21,448 nucleotides of DNA from Akkermansiaceae bacterium (lineage in GTDB: Bacteria; Verrucomicrobiota; Verrucomicrobiia; Verrucomicrobiales; Akkermansiaceae): contig WTJZ01000123.1 of the NCBI GenBank assembly GCA_011524615.1, positions 1,801 through 23,248 on the forward strand. The letters are read 5' to 3'. The translations under genes and the position numbers were made by a program. The notes under the pieces were generated by a model, which did no database searches, was not told the origin of the DNA, and was given only the letters and a program-made list of their open reading frames with translations. Of the stretch, positions 14,283 through 21,269 are shown in pieces (position 1 is the stretch's first letter; each line of letters opens with the position of its first letter).

Positions 14283-15032
14283 TTAGTCGGAGGAGAGAGG
14301 TAGGAAGACGATCTTCTCGACTGGGCGTTTTACTTCGATAGCTTCGCCTTGGGCGTTTTCTACAAAGAAGGTTTCCATGGTGACTACTTTTACCGCTCGT
14401 ACGTATGGGGAGCCTTGTTGCTGGTTTCTGACCATTCCTTGGTCCTGAGCATCGATGATGGTGCTGTTGGTGCTCACATTGATTAAGTCTCCATTACTTT
14501 GGTGTGCTGGTGCAACCATGGCGGGGGAGTTATTGGCGAGCGGGGCGGATGAAGGTTGGCTCGGGGTGTAGATAGTACCGATGAGGATACCGAGAATCGC
14601 GACTGCAGCAGCTGCGCTATACCACTTCCAATCGTGCTTTGGCTCTGCAGGCTGGGTCGGGAATGTAATGATGTTTTCTCCGATAGACTGCTCTGCTTGA
14701 TCGATGGCTCCTAGGAAGCGATCCATCGTGCTGTCGTTAAGAGGGGCAGGGGTGAGTGCTCTGAGTTCCGCCTCGAGAGGAGCGAGCTCTAGGGTGTCGA
14801 GTAGTTCAGTCTCGAGCTGCGCTGGTTCTACTTGCTGTAGTTCCGCCTCGGTAATCTTATGGAGGGTAGCAGAGAGGAGGTCTTCATTGAGAGCAACAGG
14901 TGCGGTAGAGGCTAGTTCTCCGGCGAAGGCGGAGAGCTCTAGGGCCTCGAGATGGTGGTCGCTCAGAGCGGCTGGACTGTGCTCTCTGAGTTCTTGCTCG
15001 AAGAGTTCTAGATCTTGATCACTAAAGGACAT
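14283..15032 (-). CDS. Probable anti-sigma factor: four 25-residue repeats, one membrane span
   Basis: A 249-residue single-pass protein starting 11 bases after the ECF sigma stop codon, the usual place for an anti-sigma factor. The N-terminal part is four tandem repeats with an exact 25-residue period. Glu-Leu falls at 14-15, 39-40, 64-65 and 89-90; Pro at 20, 45, 70 and 95; Leu at 23, 48, 73 and 98. The consensus is about xExELxxxxPxxLxD. No ZAS zinc motif (HxxxCxxC) is present. One membrane span lies at about 136-156, followed by an outside domain of about 95 residues ending KRPVEKIVFLPLSSD. The role as sigma partner is inferred from position and topology. The repeats would lie in the cytoplasm, where they could contact the sigma factor. 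Confidence 0.8.
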   Translation of the reverse strand: MSFSDQDLELFEQELREHSPAALSDHHLEALELSAFAGELASTAPVALNEDLLSATLHKITEAELQQVEPAQLETELLDTLELAPLEAELRALTPAPLNDSTMDRFLGAIDQAEQSIGENIITFPTQPAEPKHDWKWYSAAAAVAILGILIGTIYTPSQPSSAPLANNSPAMVAPAHQSNGDLINVSTNSTIIDAQDQGMVRNQQQGSPYVRAVKVVTMETFFVENAQGEAIEVKRPVEKIVFLPLSSD

Positions 15033-15043
15033 GCGGCAATATA

Positions 15044-15625
15044 TTATAATTCTCCAGCGTCACGCTGCGTAGAGAGTTTCTTCCTGAGGGCTTCGAGACC
15101 GTAGCGGTAACGTGAGGCGGCGGTATTGAGAGAGATGTCGAGCGCTTCACCGATCTCGGCGAAGGTGAGTTCTCCCCAGACTTTCATAACGATGACTTCT
15201 GAGAACTTTTCTGGGAGTTCTTGCAGAGCTTCCTTGAGGTACTGTCCTTGTTCTGCGAGGGCACTGGTGCTTTCGAACCATGGATCGTGAATGTTTCCTT
15301 CGAGATTCTTTTTGTCCTCGAACACGGTTTGTTCCCGTTTGGCGCGTCGGTCCTTTTTGCGGCCGAGGTCGATTGCCTCTCGTCTGAGCTGGGTGTAGAG
15401 GTAAGGGAGCCACGCTTCTTGACCTCCTTGGAACTCTCCTGAGCTTGTTTTCTTCGCGAGTTTTACGAGAGCTTCTTGGAAGATATCTTCTGCGTCTTGT
15501 TCGCTACGAGTTTGTTGACGTGCGAATAAGAGGAGCTTCGGCCCGTTGGTCTGGAGCCATGTGCGCCAGTCAAGAGCAGTGTTTTGGTTGGTAAAGGGAA
15601 TAGCGGTCACTTCTTTAGAATTCAT
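15044..15625 (-). CDS. ECF-family RNA polymerase sigma factor
   Basis: A 193-residue sigma factor of the ECF (sigma-24-like) type. Region 2 is seen in LLLFARQQTRSEQDAEDIFQEALVKLAKK (about residues 31-60), continuing to LYTQLRREAIDLGRKKDRR, which melts and recognises the -10 element. Region 4 is a helix-turn-helix: LPEKFSEVIVMKVWGELTFAEIGEALDISLNTAASRYRYGLEALRKKL. Regions 1.1 and 3 are absent, as expected for ECF. It is followed by its probable membrane-bound anti-sigma partner in one operon ending at the bidirectional terminator. An 8-bp inverted repeat at 15688-15725 lies just upstream and may be part of its control region. Confidence 0.95.
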   Translation of the reverse strand: MNSKEVTAIPFTNQNTALDWRTWLQTNGPKLLLFARQQTRSEQDAEDIFQEALVKLAKKTSSGEFQGGQEAWLPYLYTQLRREAIDLGRKKDRRAKREQTVFEDKKNLEGNIHDPWFESTSALAEQGQYLKEALQELPEKFSEVIVMKVWGELTFAEIGEALDISLNTAASRYRYGLEALRKKLSTQRDAGEL

Positions 15626-15687
15626 AGTTATAAGCGACCTTAGGGAGAGATTTATTCTAACTTTTTTCTCTTAATGATATTTTCGAG

Positions 15688-15725
15688 GCTCTCCAATTGG
15701 TTGTGAGCAATGACTTCTGGAGAGC
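15688..15725. repeat. Inverted repeat upstream of the sigma factor
   Basis: GCTCTCCA at 15688-15695 and TGGAGAGC at 15718-15725 form an 8-bp dyad with a 22-base loop, 63-100 bases upstream of the sigma factor start and 23 bases past the sulfatase stop. No T run follows on either strand, so it is not a clear terminator. It could be an operator or a weak termination hairpin. Confidence 0.4.
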
Positions 15726-15747
15726 TCAGAGGGCTGTATATGTAACG

Positions 15748-17193
15748 TTATTCTGCCTTTGTGGCGTCTCCACCACGTGCGATCATGGTATCATACATCC
15801 CTTCCCACCATTGGTTGTAGGAGGATGAGAGGGTGTGGACGAGGTCTGGGTGGGATTCAGCGAGGTTGTGTTGGTTAGCAGGGTCTGATTTGACATTATA
15901 GAGTTCCCACTCTGGTCCGCTGACACCCCAATGGTGTTGGGCGTTCCCTTCGGTATAGTGGGCGGACTTTTGCCCTTGTTCAATGAGCTTGAGTAGGGCG
16001 CAGGGGCTGAACTTGATTCGGCAGCCAGGTTGGCCACAGTGGCTACTACGGAGGAGGAGGTAGTCACCTTGTCTGACTCCGCAGTTATGGTTCTTATGGT
16101 ACTGAGCGTAGCCACTCGTCCAGCGGGCGACATTATGGTAGAGGATGCGCTTCTCATGCCATGGGCTTTTGCGCCCCTCTAGGAGAGGGACGAGACTTTT
16201 ACCCTCGAGCTGGGGTAGGAGTGACTCTGGGAGGTCGACTCCTGCGAGCTGACAGAGAGTGGGGAGAACATCTAGGTGAGCGGTGAGTTCTTCTTTGATT
16301 AAGGCTGGTTCCCAATGAGTAGGCCAATTCCAGAGAGAGAATGCTCTCGTGCCTCCCTGCCAGGCAGTACATTTACAGCCTCTCATGTTAGCGTTGTAGA
16401 TATCGAGCCCTTCTGTGATGCCGTTATCATTCATGGCGATGAGGATGGTGTCTTGAGCCTTGCCTGTATCGACAAGATATTGTCTCAGGCGGCCGATGTT
16501 CATGTCGATGTTTTCGATCATCCCTAGGTACTTCGCTTGCTTGTCAGTGACGCCCTTAGCTGCATACTTCTCGACGAGATCGGCAGGAGCATCATATGGG
16601 GCATGTGGGGAGTAGGTCGCGAGGTAGAGAAAGAATGGGTTGTCACCAGCTTCTTTGATAAACTCCATACCTTCATTGCAGAATTGGTCCTCTCGGTAGC
16701 CTGCGGTTTGATGTAACTTACCGTTACGTCGCATCTGAACATCGAAGTGCTGGTGAGGTCCTCCGACATTTGTGCTCATCCACTGGAATCCGCGAAAGTT
16801 TGGTGAGAACCCTACGCCCCCACCGAGGTGCCACTTACCTACAAACCCTGTCTTATAGCCAGCATCTCTTAAGAGGGTCGGGAGAGTTGTCATCTCTTGA
16901 GACATGTGTTCTCTCGGGATAATGGTATGTGTTACTCCACTCATGAACTCATGCATGCCGGTCATCAGAGCGGCTCTCGTGGGGGAGCATGATGGACTGA
17001 CGTAAAAGTTATCAAACTTAACACTCTCGTCCCAAAGGGCGTCTAGGTGAGGGGTATCAAGTAGAGGATGCCCATGACGTGCGATATCTCCATAGCCTTG
17101 GTCGTCTGTGAGGATGAAGATGATATTGGGCTGCTTAGCGAAGCTCTGGGTGATGAGTAGGAGGAAGAATAGTAGTTGCTTCATAATATTCAT
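15748..17193 (-). CDS. Secreted S1-family (formylglycine) sulfatase
   Basis: A 481-residue exported sulfatase that would remove sulfate esters, most likely from marine polysaccharides (substrate inferred). A signal peptide (KQLLFFLLLITQSFA) is followed by the metal-binding start NIIFILTDDQGYGD (D30-D31). The S1 signature CSPTRAALMTG follows, with C69 converted to formylglycine by the CxPxR motif. GKWHLG lies at about 119-124 and a second metal ligand region at AMNDNG. Length is typical. ATG at 17193 has AAGG six bases upstream; ATG at 17184 and GTG at 17199 are alternatives. A perfect TATAAT lies at 17248-17243 as a candidate -10. A formylglycine-generating or anSME enzyme must be encoded elsewhere. 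Probably monocistronic. Confidence 0.93.
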   Translation of the reverse strand: MNIMKQLLFFLLLITQSFAKQPNIIFILTDDQGYGDIARHGHPLLDTPHLDALWDESVKFDNFYVSPSCSPTRAALMTGMHEFMSGVTHTIIPREHMSQEMTTLPTLLRDAGYKTGFVGKWHLGGGVGFSPNFRGFQWMSTNVGGPHQHFDVQMRRNGKLHQTAGYREDQFCNEGMEFIKEAGDNPFFLYLATYSPHAPYDAPADLVEKYAAKGVTDKQAKYLGMIENIDMNIGRLRQYLVDTGKAQDTILIAMNDNGITEGLDIYNANMRGCKCTAWQGGTRAFSLWNWPTHWEPALIKEELTAHLDVLPTLCQLAGVDLPESLLPQLEGKSLVPLLEGRKSPWHEKRILYHNVARWTSGYAQYHKNHNCGVRQGDYLLLRSSHCGQPGCRIKFSPCALLKLIEQGQKSAHYTEGNAQHHWGVSGPEWELYNVKSDPANQHNLAESHPDLVHTLSSSYNQWWEGMYDTMIARGGDATKAE

Positions 17194-17293
17194 ATACACC
17201 CTTACGCAGACGTTGTTTCACATTAGGACATATGAGCCGTGAATTATAAGAATTTGATTCGTAGCAATGAATGAGTCTCCGTAGAAAACAGAC

Positions 17294-17322
17294 TTCTCAG
17301 CGGGTGAGGATAGCGGTATAGT
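17294..17322 (+). promoter_or_regulatory. Candidate promoter of the DUF3147 gene
   Basis: TTCTCA at 17294-17299 and TATAGT at 17317-17322 are 17 bases apart. The expected transcription start falls at or next to the ATG at 17329, so the mRNA could be leaderless. By eye only. Confidence 0.3.
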
Positions 17323-17328
17323 GCCCCT

Positions 17329-17679
17329 ATGATGATGTATGTAATTAAGCTGCTACTCAGCGCTGGAATGATTGTATTGATCAGTGAACTCTCTAAGAAG
17401 AGTGCTCATCTGGGAGCTCTAGTCGGATCCCTACCATTAGTATCGTTGATCGCGATTACGTGGCTCTTCTACGAGACTAATGGAGATGTGAAGAGGCTAC
17501 AAGATCACTCCATAGGGGTGTTTTGGTATGTCTTACCCTCTCTGGTTTTCTTCGTACTCTTCCCGTTCTGTCTGGGTAAGATGCACTTTTGGTGGAGTAT
17601 GGCGATCTCTATTGGGGCGACCTTCCTCGCCTACTTAGCGATGGTCTGGATCCTCGCTAAGTTTGGGATGAAGCTCTAA
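17329..17679 (+). CDS. DUF3147 family integral membrane protein
   Basis: A 116-residue hydrophobic protein with four predicted membrane spans: about 4-17, 29-47, 64-83 and 88-112. The family-like pattern runs YVIKLLLSAGMIVLISELSKKS, GALVGSLPLVSLIAITWLFYET and SIGVFWYVLPSLVFFVLFP, which I recognise as DUF3147. The function of the family is unknown. Three in-frame ATGs lie at 17329, 17332 and 17335 with no SD. It is transcribed divergently from the sulfatase and converges on the epimerase gene, with 36 bases between stops. Nothing links it functionally to either neighbour. Confidence 0.88.
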   Translation: MMMYVIKLLLSAGMIVLISELSKKSAHLGALVGSLPLVSLIAITWLFYETNGDVKRLQDHSIGVFWYVLPSLVFFVLFPFCLGKMHFWWSMAISIGATFLAYLAMVWILAKFGMKL

Positions 17680-17715
17680 TGCTGCTTCAGCAGTGGCACT
17701 CGTTGAACGATATGA

Positions 17716-18582
17716 TTATGATGCCCCCTGTAGAGTCGCTACTCCTGATTGCACGAGGGAGAGTCCCTCTGTGAGGATTTCCTGAGAGGGAGAGAAGTTA
17801 CGCCATACGTTGATCGCGTTAGCGAAGTCCTCATTCTGACGGTCAAAGGCTTCGATGGCGATCGTGCCATGGAAGTTTACTTCCTTAAGAGCTTGGAAGA
17901 CCTCATCGAAGTCGATCTGTCCTCGGCCTGGAGTGCCGCGATCGTTCTCCGAAATATGGACGTGGGTCAGGAAAGGGGCAATATCTTTGATGGCTTGGGT
18001 TTGTGACTTCTCCTCGATATTGGCGTGGTAGGTGTCGAACATCCCTCGAACATGGCTGTGATCTACCTGAGCCAACAGGCTCGCTAACTGCGACATTGTA
18101 TTGCCAAAGTAAGCTTCATAACGGTTCAGGAATTCAGGAGTGAGGGTGACGTCATATTGCTTCGCGAACTCACCGGCTTCTTGGAGGAATTCTACGCAGT
18201 ATGAGACTTCATCGGCGGTGACAGGTTGTCCTGAGAAGTGCTTAAATGGGGCGTGGTAAGGTCCACCGAGGTTAGTGGAGCCTGCAGCGGCTGTATCGGT
18301 GATGCGCTCTTTGATCCACTCTAGGGCGGTGGCTCTGACGGATGCCTCTGGGGAGATCGCGTTATATTCTGGGCTAGCCCCTACTACGGTGATGAGCTGG
18401 AGCCCGATGTCTCTGGCGTGCTCCCCTAGGATTTCATAACTTTTGCGATCTGGGCTCCCTAAGAAGAACTCGATCCCATCGTACCCTGCGGCCTTGATCT
18501 GATCGAGGAGAGAGAGTTGTTCCGGCTGGATATCGTTGCACCAGAGGTGCATGTTCATGAAGATAGGAGGGGCTTGGCTCAT
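17716..18582 (-). CDS. Ketose 3-epimerase-like TIM-barrel protein (D-psicose/D-tagatose epimerase family)
   Basis: A 288-residue sugar phosphate isomerase/epimerase-fold protein. The metal ligands of ketose 3-epimerases are all present: E150 (TPEFLNRYEAYFGNT), D183 (MFDTYHANIEE), H209 (THVHISEND) and E244 (AIEAF). To my memory these have the same numbering as Agrobacterium D-psicose 3-epimerase (E150, D183, H209, E244). NRxPGxG-like DRGTPGRGQ follows H209 as in that family. This supports epimerisation at C3 of a free ketose; the real substrate cannot be told from sequence. It lies 88 bases downstream of the PAS-AraC regulator on the same strand and may be its target. No SD precedes the ATG. 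Confidence 0.88.
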   Translation of the reverse strand: MSQAPPIFMNMHLWCNDIQPEQLSLLDQIKAAGYDGIEFFLGSPDRKSYEILGEHARDIGLQLITVVGASPEYNAISPEASVRATALEWIKERITDTAAAGSTNLGGPYHAPFKHFSGQPVTADEVSYCVEFLQEAGEFAKQYDVTLTPEFLNRYEAYFGNTMSQLASLLAQVDHSHVRGMFDTYHANIEEKSQTQAIKDIAPFLTHVHISENDRGTPGRGQIDFDEVFQALKEVNFHGTIAIEAFDRQNEDFANAINVWRNFSPSQEILTEGLSLVQSGVATLQGAS

Positions 18583-18670
18583 AGGAATTTAATAATCACA
18601 CTATAAGGCGTTGAATACTGATGGGGGGCAATGATTTGGTGTGAATGATCAATGCATTGCGGTGGTTGCT

Positions 18671-19423
18671 CTACTTATACTGAGAGAGGTTCTTACGATA
18701 GGCGCTCGGCGTGATCTTCATCTCCCGCTTAAAGATTCTCGTAAAGACGACGGGGTCAGAGTAACCGAGCGCGTCACAGACCTCCGCGATAGAGTATGAC
18801 GGCTCGGCGAGTAACTCACATGCGGTCGAGACCTTGACCTGGGTGATGAACTTCCCAGGGCTACTGTTGAAGTGCTTCTTGAAGCCTCGCTCCAGGGTAC
18901 TAATGGAGAGCCCACTCGCCGCAGCGACGATGTCTACGGAGATCATCTGATGCTTATTCTCGTAAATGTATTCGACGGCCTTGCTGAGTGATGACATTGG
19001 GCCGGAGAGTTCAGACTTTTGGTGAGCGCTGGAGGGGCGGGAGAGCCCTGCTAGCCCGACGACCTTGTTGTCCATGTCGTAGAGAGGGATCTTCGTTGTG
19101 AGGTACCACTTTACTATCCCTGGTCGGTAGGTGACGAGCTCCGACTTTTCTACAATAGGCTTAGCCGAGATGATGACGGACTGATCATCTGCGATGTAGT
19201 GCTTGGCGAGTTCTCGCCCGAAGAGATCGATGTCAGTCTTACCCACAATATCAGATTTCTTAACGCCCAGGGTTTTGATGAAGGCTTGATTAATATGCAC
19301 ATAGCGGCCCTTTGTATCTTTGACATACGTGAGGGTGTCCGTGAGCATATCCATCAAAATAGTAGTCACTTGGCCAGGCTGTACGTTGTCCCAAAAGGAA
19401 GAATGATCTGATTTGTTGCTCAT
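18671..19423 (-). CDS. PAS-domain AraC-family transcriptional regulator
   Basis: A 250-residue regulator. A PAS/PAC sensor domain covers about 20-128 (DTLTYVKDTKGRYVHINQAF, KKSDIVGKTDIDLFG and the PAC-like strand VVGLAGLSR). A C-terminal AraC double helix-turn-helix covers about 145-247: VDIVAAASGLSISTLERGFKKHF for the first HTH, and the AraC signature ending YSDPVVFTRIFKREMKITPSAYR for the second. PAS in place of the usual cupin domain suggests it senses a small ligand or a redox or energy signal. Its likely target is the epimerase gene downstream. A perfect dyad 68-90 bases upstream of its start could mediate self-regulation. Confidence 0.94.
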   Translation of the reverse strand: MSNKSDHSSFWDNVQPGQVTTILMDMLTDTLTYVKDTKGRYVHINQAFIKTLGVKKSDIVGKTDIDLFGRELAKHYIADDQSVIISAKPIVEKSELVTYRPGIVKWYLTTKIPLYDMDNKVVGLAGLSRPSSAHQKSELSGPMSSLSKAVEYIYENKHQMISVDIVAAASGLSISTLERGFKKHFNSSPGKFITQVKVSTACELLAEPSYSIAEVCDALGYSDPVVFTRIFKREMKITPSAYRKNLSQYK

Positions 19424-19490
19424 GAGTTTTGATGGTTAAGGATTAGTGTCTTCCCTATATATACATGCGAAAATTCCTAAATGTTTCAAT

Positions 19491-19513
19491 TTAATGACGC
19501 AAATGGTCATTAA
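19491..19513. promoter_or_regulatory. Candidate operator dyad upstream of the PAS-AraC gene
   Basis: TTAATGAC at 19491-19498 and GTCATTAA at 19506-19513 form a perfect 8-bp inverted repeat with a 7-base spacer, the geometry of a dimer site. It abuts a minus-strand TTGAAA (19489-19484) that could be a -35 element, with TATATA-rich sequence following at 19463-19456. No promoter with ideal spacing can be drawn. Confidence 0.45.
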
Positions 19514-19541
19514 TGGAGTGGATCAGGTTTGACGCTAAAGG

Positions 19542-19560
19542 TTTGGTCTTGCGGACCAAA
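19542..19560. repeat. Small perfect hairpin in the 19424-19704 gap
   Basis: TTTGGTC at 19542-19548 and GACCAAA at 19554-19560 flank TTGCG. It lies downstream of the anti-sigma-like gene read on the minus strand but has no T run, so it is at best a weak terminator. The rest of this 281-base gap shows only short imperfect dyads, such as CACCAC/GTGGTG at 19599-19624, and no coding signal that I can see. Confidence 0.4.
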
Positions 19561-19704
19561 TGAGTCGAGCAACCGATCAGGTTCTAGCAAGCTGGGTACA
19601 CCACTACAGAGGACAGCTGTGGTGAGGTAGGGAGGTGATGGTATCGCTATTATCGAATACGATACGTAGTGCGGGCGTTGCAGTGAGATGCCTGTGCGTC
19701 TGAG

Positions 19705-20148
19705 CTAGAATATGAGGGCGACCAGTTCGGAGTCACTAAAGAGCTCCGGCTGAGTGCACGCGGTGGCTAGGAGTTGGGTGTCTAACCAGGTTTGCTCCGT
19801 ATCTGCTGATGGTGTCGGGGTGATCTCCGGTGTGGGAGTCGACTGAGGTGCCTCTACTGGCGTTTGAACGAGAGAGCTCGGTTCACTGTGATCGGCTAGA
19901 GACGGAGCGTCTGATGCTGGCCAGAACAGAATGGCGCCGAAGACTAATGCTGCACAACTGGGAGCAATGAGAGCGGGATGAGTCAATAATTGCTGCCACC
20001 TGGAAGGAGTAGGGGCTGAGAGTCTCGCCGCTCGGACAGTATTTTGAACAAACGAGGGGCTCGGTTCCGCCGATGAGGCCTGATTTAACAGATCCCAGAC
20101 CGCATCTTGTTCTGCGTGGTGGTCATGTTGTGATGAGTTAGGCTTCAT
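19705..20148 (-). CDS. Small single-pass membrane protein, anti-sigma-like, without a neighbouring sigma factor
   Basis: A 147-residue protein. Its cytoplasmic N terminus contains QDAVWDLLNQASSAEPSPSFVQNTVRAARL (about 14-43), a pattern I associate with proteins encoded beside ECF sigma factors in Verrucomicrobiota. One membrane span lies at about 60-77. A Pro/Thr/Ser-rich outside linker (79-115) and a short C-terminal helix (LLATACTQPELFSDSELVALIF) follow. No sigma factor gene adjoins it: the upstream neighbour on the same strand is xerD, 89 bases away. I chose ATG at 20148; TTG at 20175 is possible, and neither has an SD. The anti-sigma role is a guess from pattern and topology. An orphan remnant or unrelated membrane protein is also possible. 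Confidence 0.68.
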   Translation of the reverse strand: MKPNSSQHDHHAEQDAVWDLLNQASSAEPSPSFVQNTVRAARLSAPTPSRWQQLLTHPALIAPSCAALVFGAILFWPASDAPSLADHSEPSSLVQTPVEAPQSTPTPEITPTPSADTEQTWLDTQLLATACTQPELFSDSELVALIF

Positions 20149-20237
20149 GGAGATAAGAGTAGCATATGGAATCAAACACCGCTAGAGATAAAAAGTTGCA
20201 CCGCAAAAAGATTTTTTTGCGAATCGGGATCGAATTG

Positions 20238-21131
20238 TTACGCACGAGGGTGACAATTCTGGTGAACCGCATGGAGCGTCGTCTGGTCTAGATGGGTATA
20301 GATCTGGGTCGTAGAGATGTCAGCGTGTCCGAGCAGTTCTTGGATGATCCTCAGGTCGGCTCCATTATGTAGCAGATGCGTTGCGAAGCTATGTCGCAGG
20401 AGGTGAGGGTACATCTTATGCTCGATGCCTGCCTTCTGCGCGCGGTCCTTGACGATGGCACGGAGACGTTCGGGGCTGAGGGACCCTCCTCTGACAGAGA
20501 GGAAGATGTGGGAGGAGCTGACACTGGGTTTTATCAGTTGTTGTCGGAACTGAGTGAGATAAGTAGAGAGGGCATGTTGGGCTGCGGAACCGATGGGAAC
20601 GAGACGAGTCTTATTGCCCTTACCGGTGACACGGAGCATGCGCTCCTCTAGGTCTAGATGTTCGAGTCGTGCATTCGCGAGCTCGCTCAGACGTAGGCCA
20701 GAGGAATAGAAGGTCTCTAGAATCGCTCTATCTCTCGCCCCTAGGAGGGATGTAGGGTCTATACTATTCAGAAGCTTAGTGACTGTTTGTTCATTGAGAG
20801 TCTCAGGGAGAGATTGTGGCACCTTGGGCGGGAGGAGCGGGGCTGCGATGTCACGAGGGGTCCATCCTCTCTGCGTGGTGAAGCGGTAAAAGATCTTGAG
20901 GTGGACCAGGTAGACACGGATAGAGGAGGCGGATAATCCCTCGGACTTGAGGTGCGAGAGATAGCCTGTGAGGTTCTCAGTACTGCATAGGTTCCAGTGA
21001 TAGCTACGAGACTCCAGCCAGAGAGAAAAGCGATCCAGTGACTGACGTACAGAGAGTTGGTAATTCGTGGAGAGTCCGCGCTCAGTAGCGAGGAAGAGTA
21101 TGAACTGGTCTAGAGCGCTGTGGAGGGACAT
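20238..21131 (-). CDS. xerD: Tyrosine recombinase XerD
   Basis: A 297-residue site-specific recombinase that, with XerC, resolves chromosome dimers at dif during division. The N-terminal SAM-like core-binding domain spans about 1-100. The catalytic residues of tyrosine recombinases are all present: R147 (GLRLSEL), K171 (TGKGNKTR), H243 and R246 (HLLRHSF), H269 (LLGHADI) and nucleophile Y278 (IYTHL). Length and VPQSLPETLNEQTV plus RVTGKGNKTRLVPIG favour XerD over XerC. No attachment sites, cargo genes or inverted repeats are nearby, so it is a housekeeping enzyme rather than an element integrase. Confidence 0.93.
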   Translation of the reverse strand: MSLHSALDQFILFLATERGLSTNYQLSVRQSLDRFSLWLESRSYHWNLCSTENLTGYLSHLKSEGLSASSIRVYLVHLKIFYRFTTQRGWTPRDIAAPLLPPKVPQSLPETLNEQTVTKLLNSIDPTSLLGARDRAILETFYSSGLRLSELANARLEHLDLEERMLRVTGKGNKTRLVPIGSAAQHALSTYLTQFRQQLIKPSVSSSHIFLSVRGGSLSPERLRAIVKDRAQKAGIEHKMYPHLLRHSFATHLLHNGADLRIIQELLGHADISTTQIYTHLDQTTLHAVHQNCHPRA

Positions 21132-21148
21132 CGATGGGTACTCTCTAC

Positions 21149-21177
21149 CTTATAATGGGAGAGGGTGTAGAAACCAA
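21149..21177 (-). promoter_or_regulatory. Candidate promoter of xerD
   Basis: On the minus strand TTGGTT (21177-21172) and TATAAG (21154-21149) are 17 bases apart, and the -10 box is 17 bases upstream of the xerD ATG, giving a very short leader. The same stretch reads TATAAT on the plus strand at 21151-21156, so a plus-strand start toward the TauE gene is also conceivable. Confidence 0.35.
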
Positions 21178-21269
21178 GCGTACAATACTGTTATTCTGAG
21201 CAGTGAGGTCTAGTGGCGGAGGAATTCGCTTTCCTAGGGAGGGGAATGCGATTACGAGAGGGCATGGAT

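Noticed and set aside
19540..19700. SRP RNA, tmRNA or another known structural RNA in the intergenic gap
   Set aside because: No GGAAGGAAGC-type SRP core, no tRNA-like ends and no known core motif could be matched by eye.
20238..21131. Integrase of a mobile island
   Set aside because: Sequence fits housekeeping XerD; no attachment repeats, tRNA target or cargo genes adjoin it.
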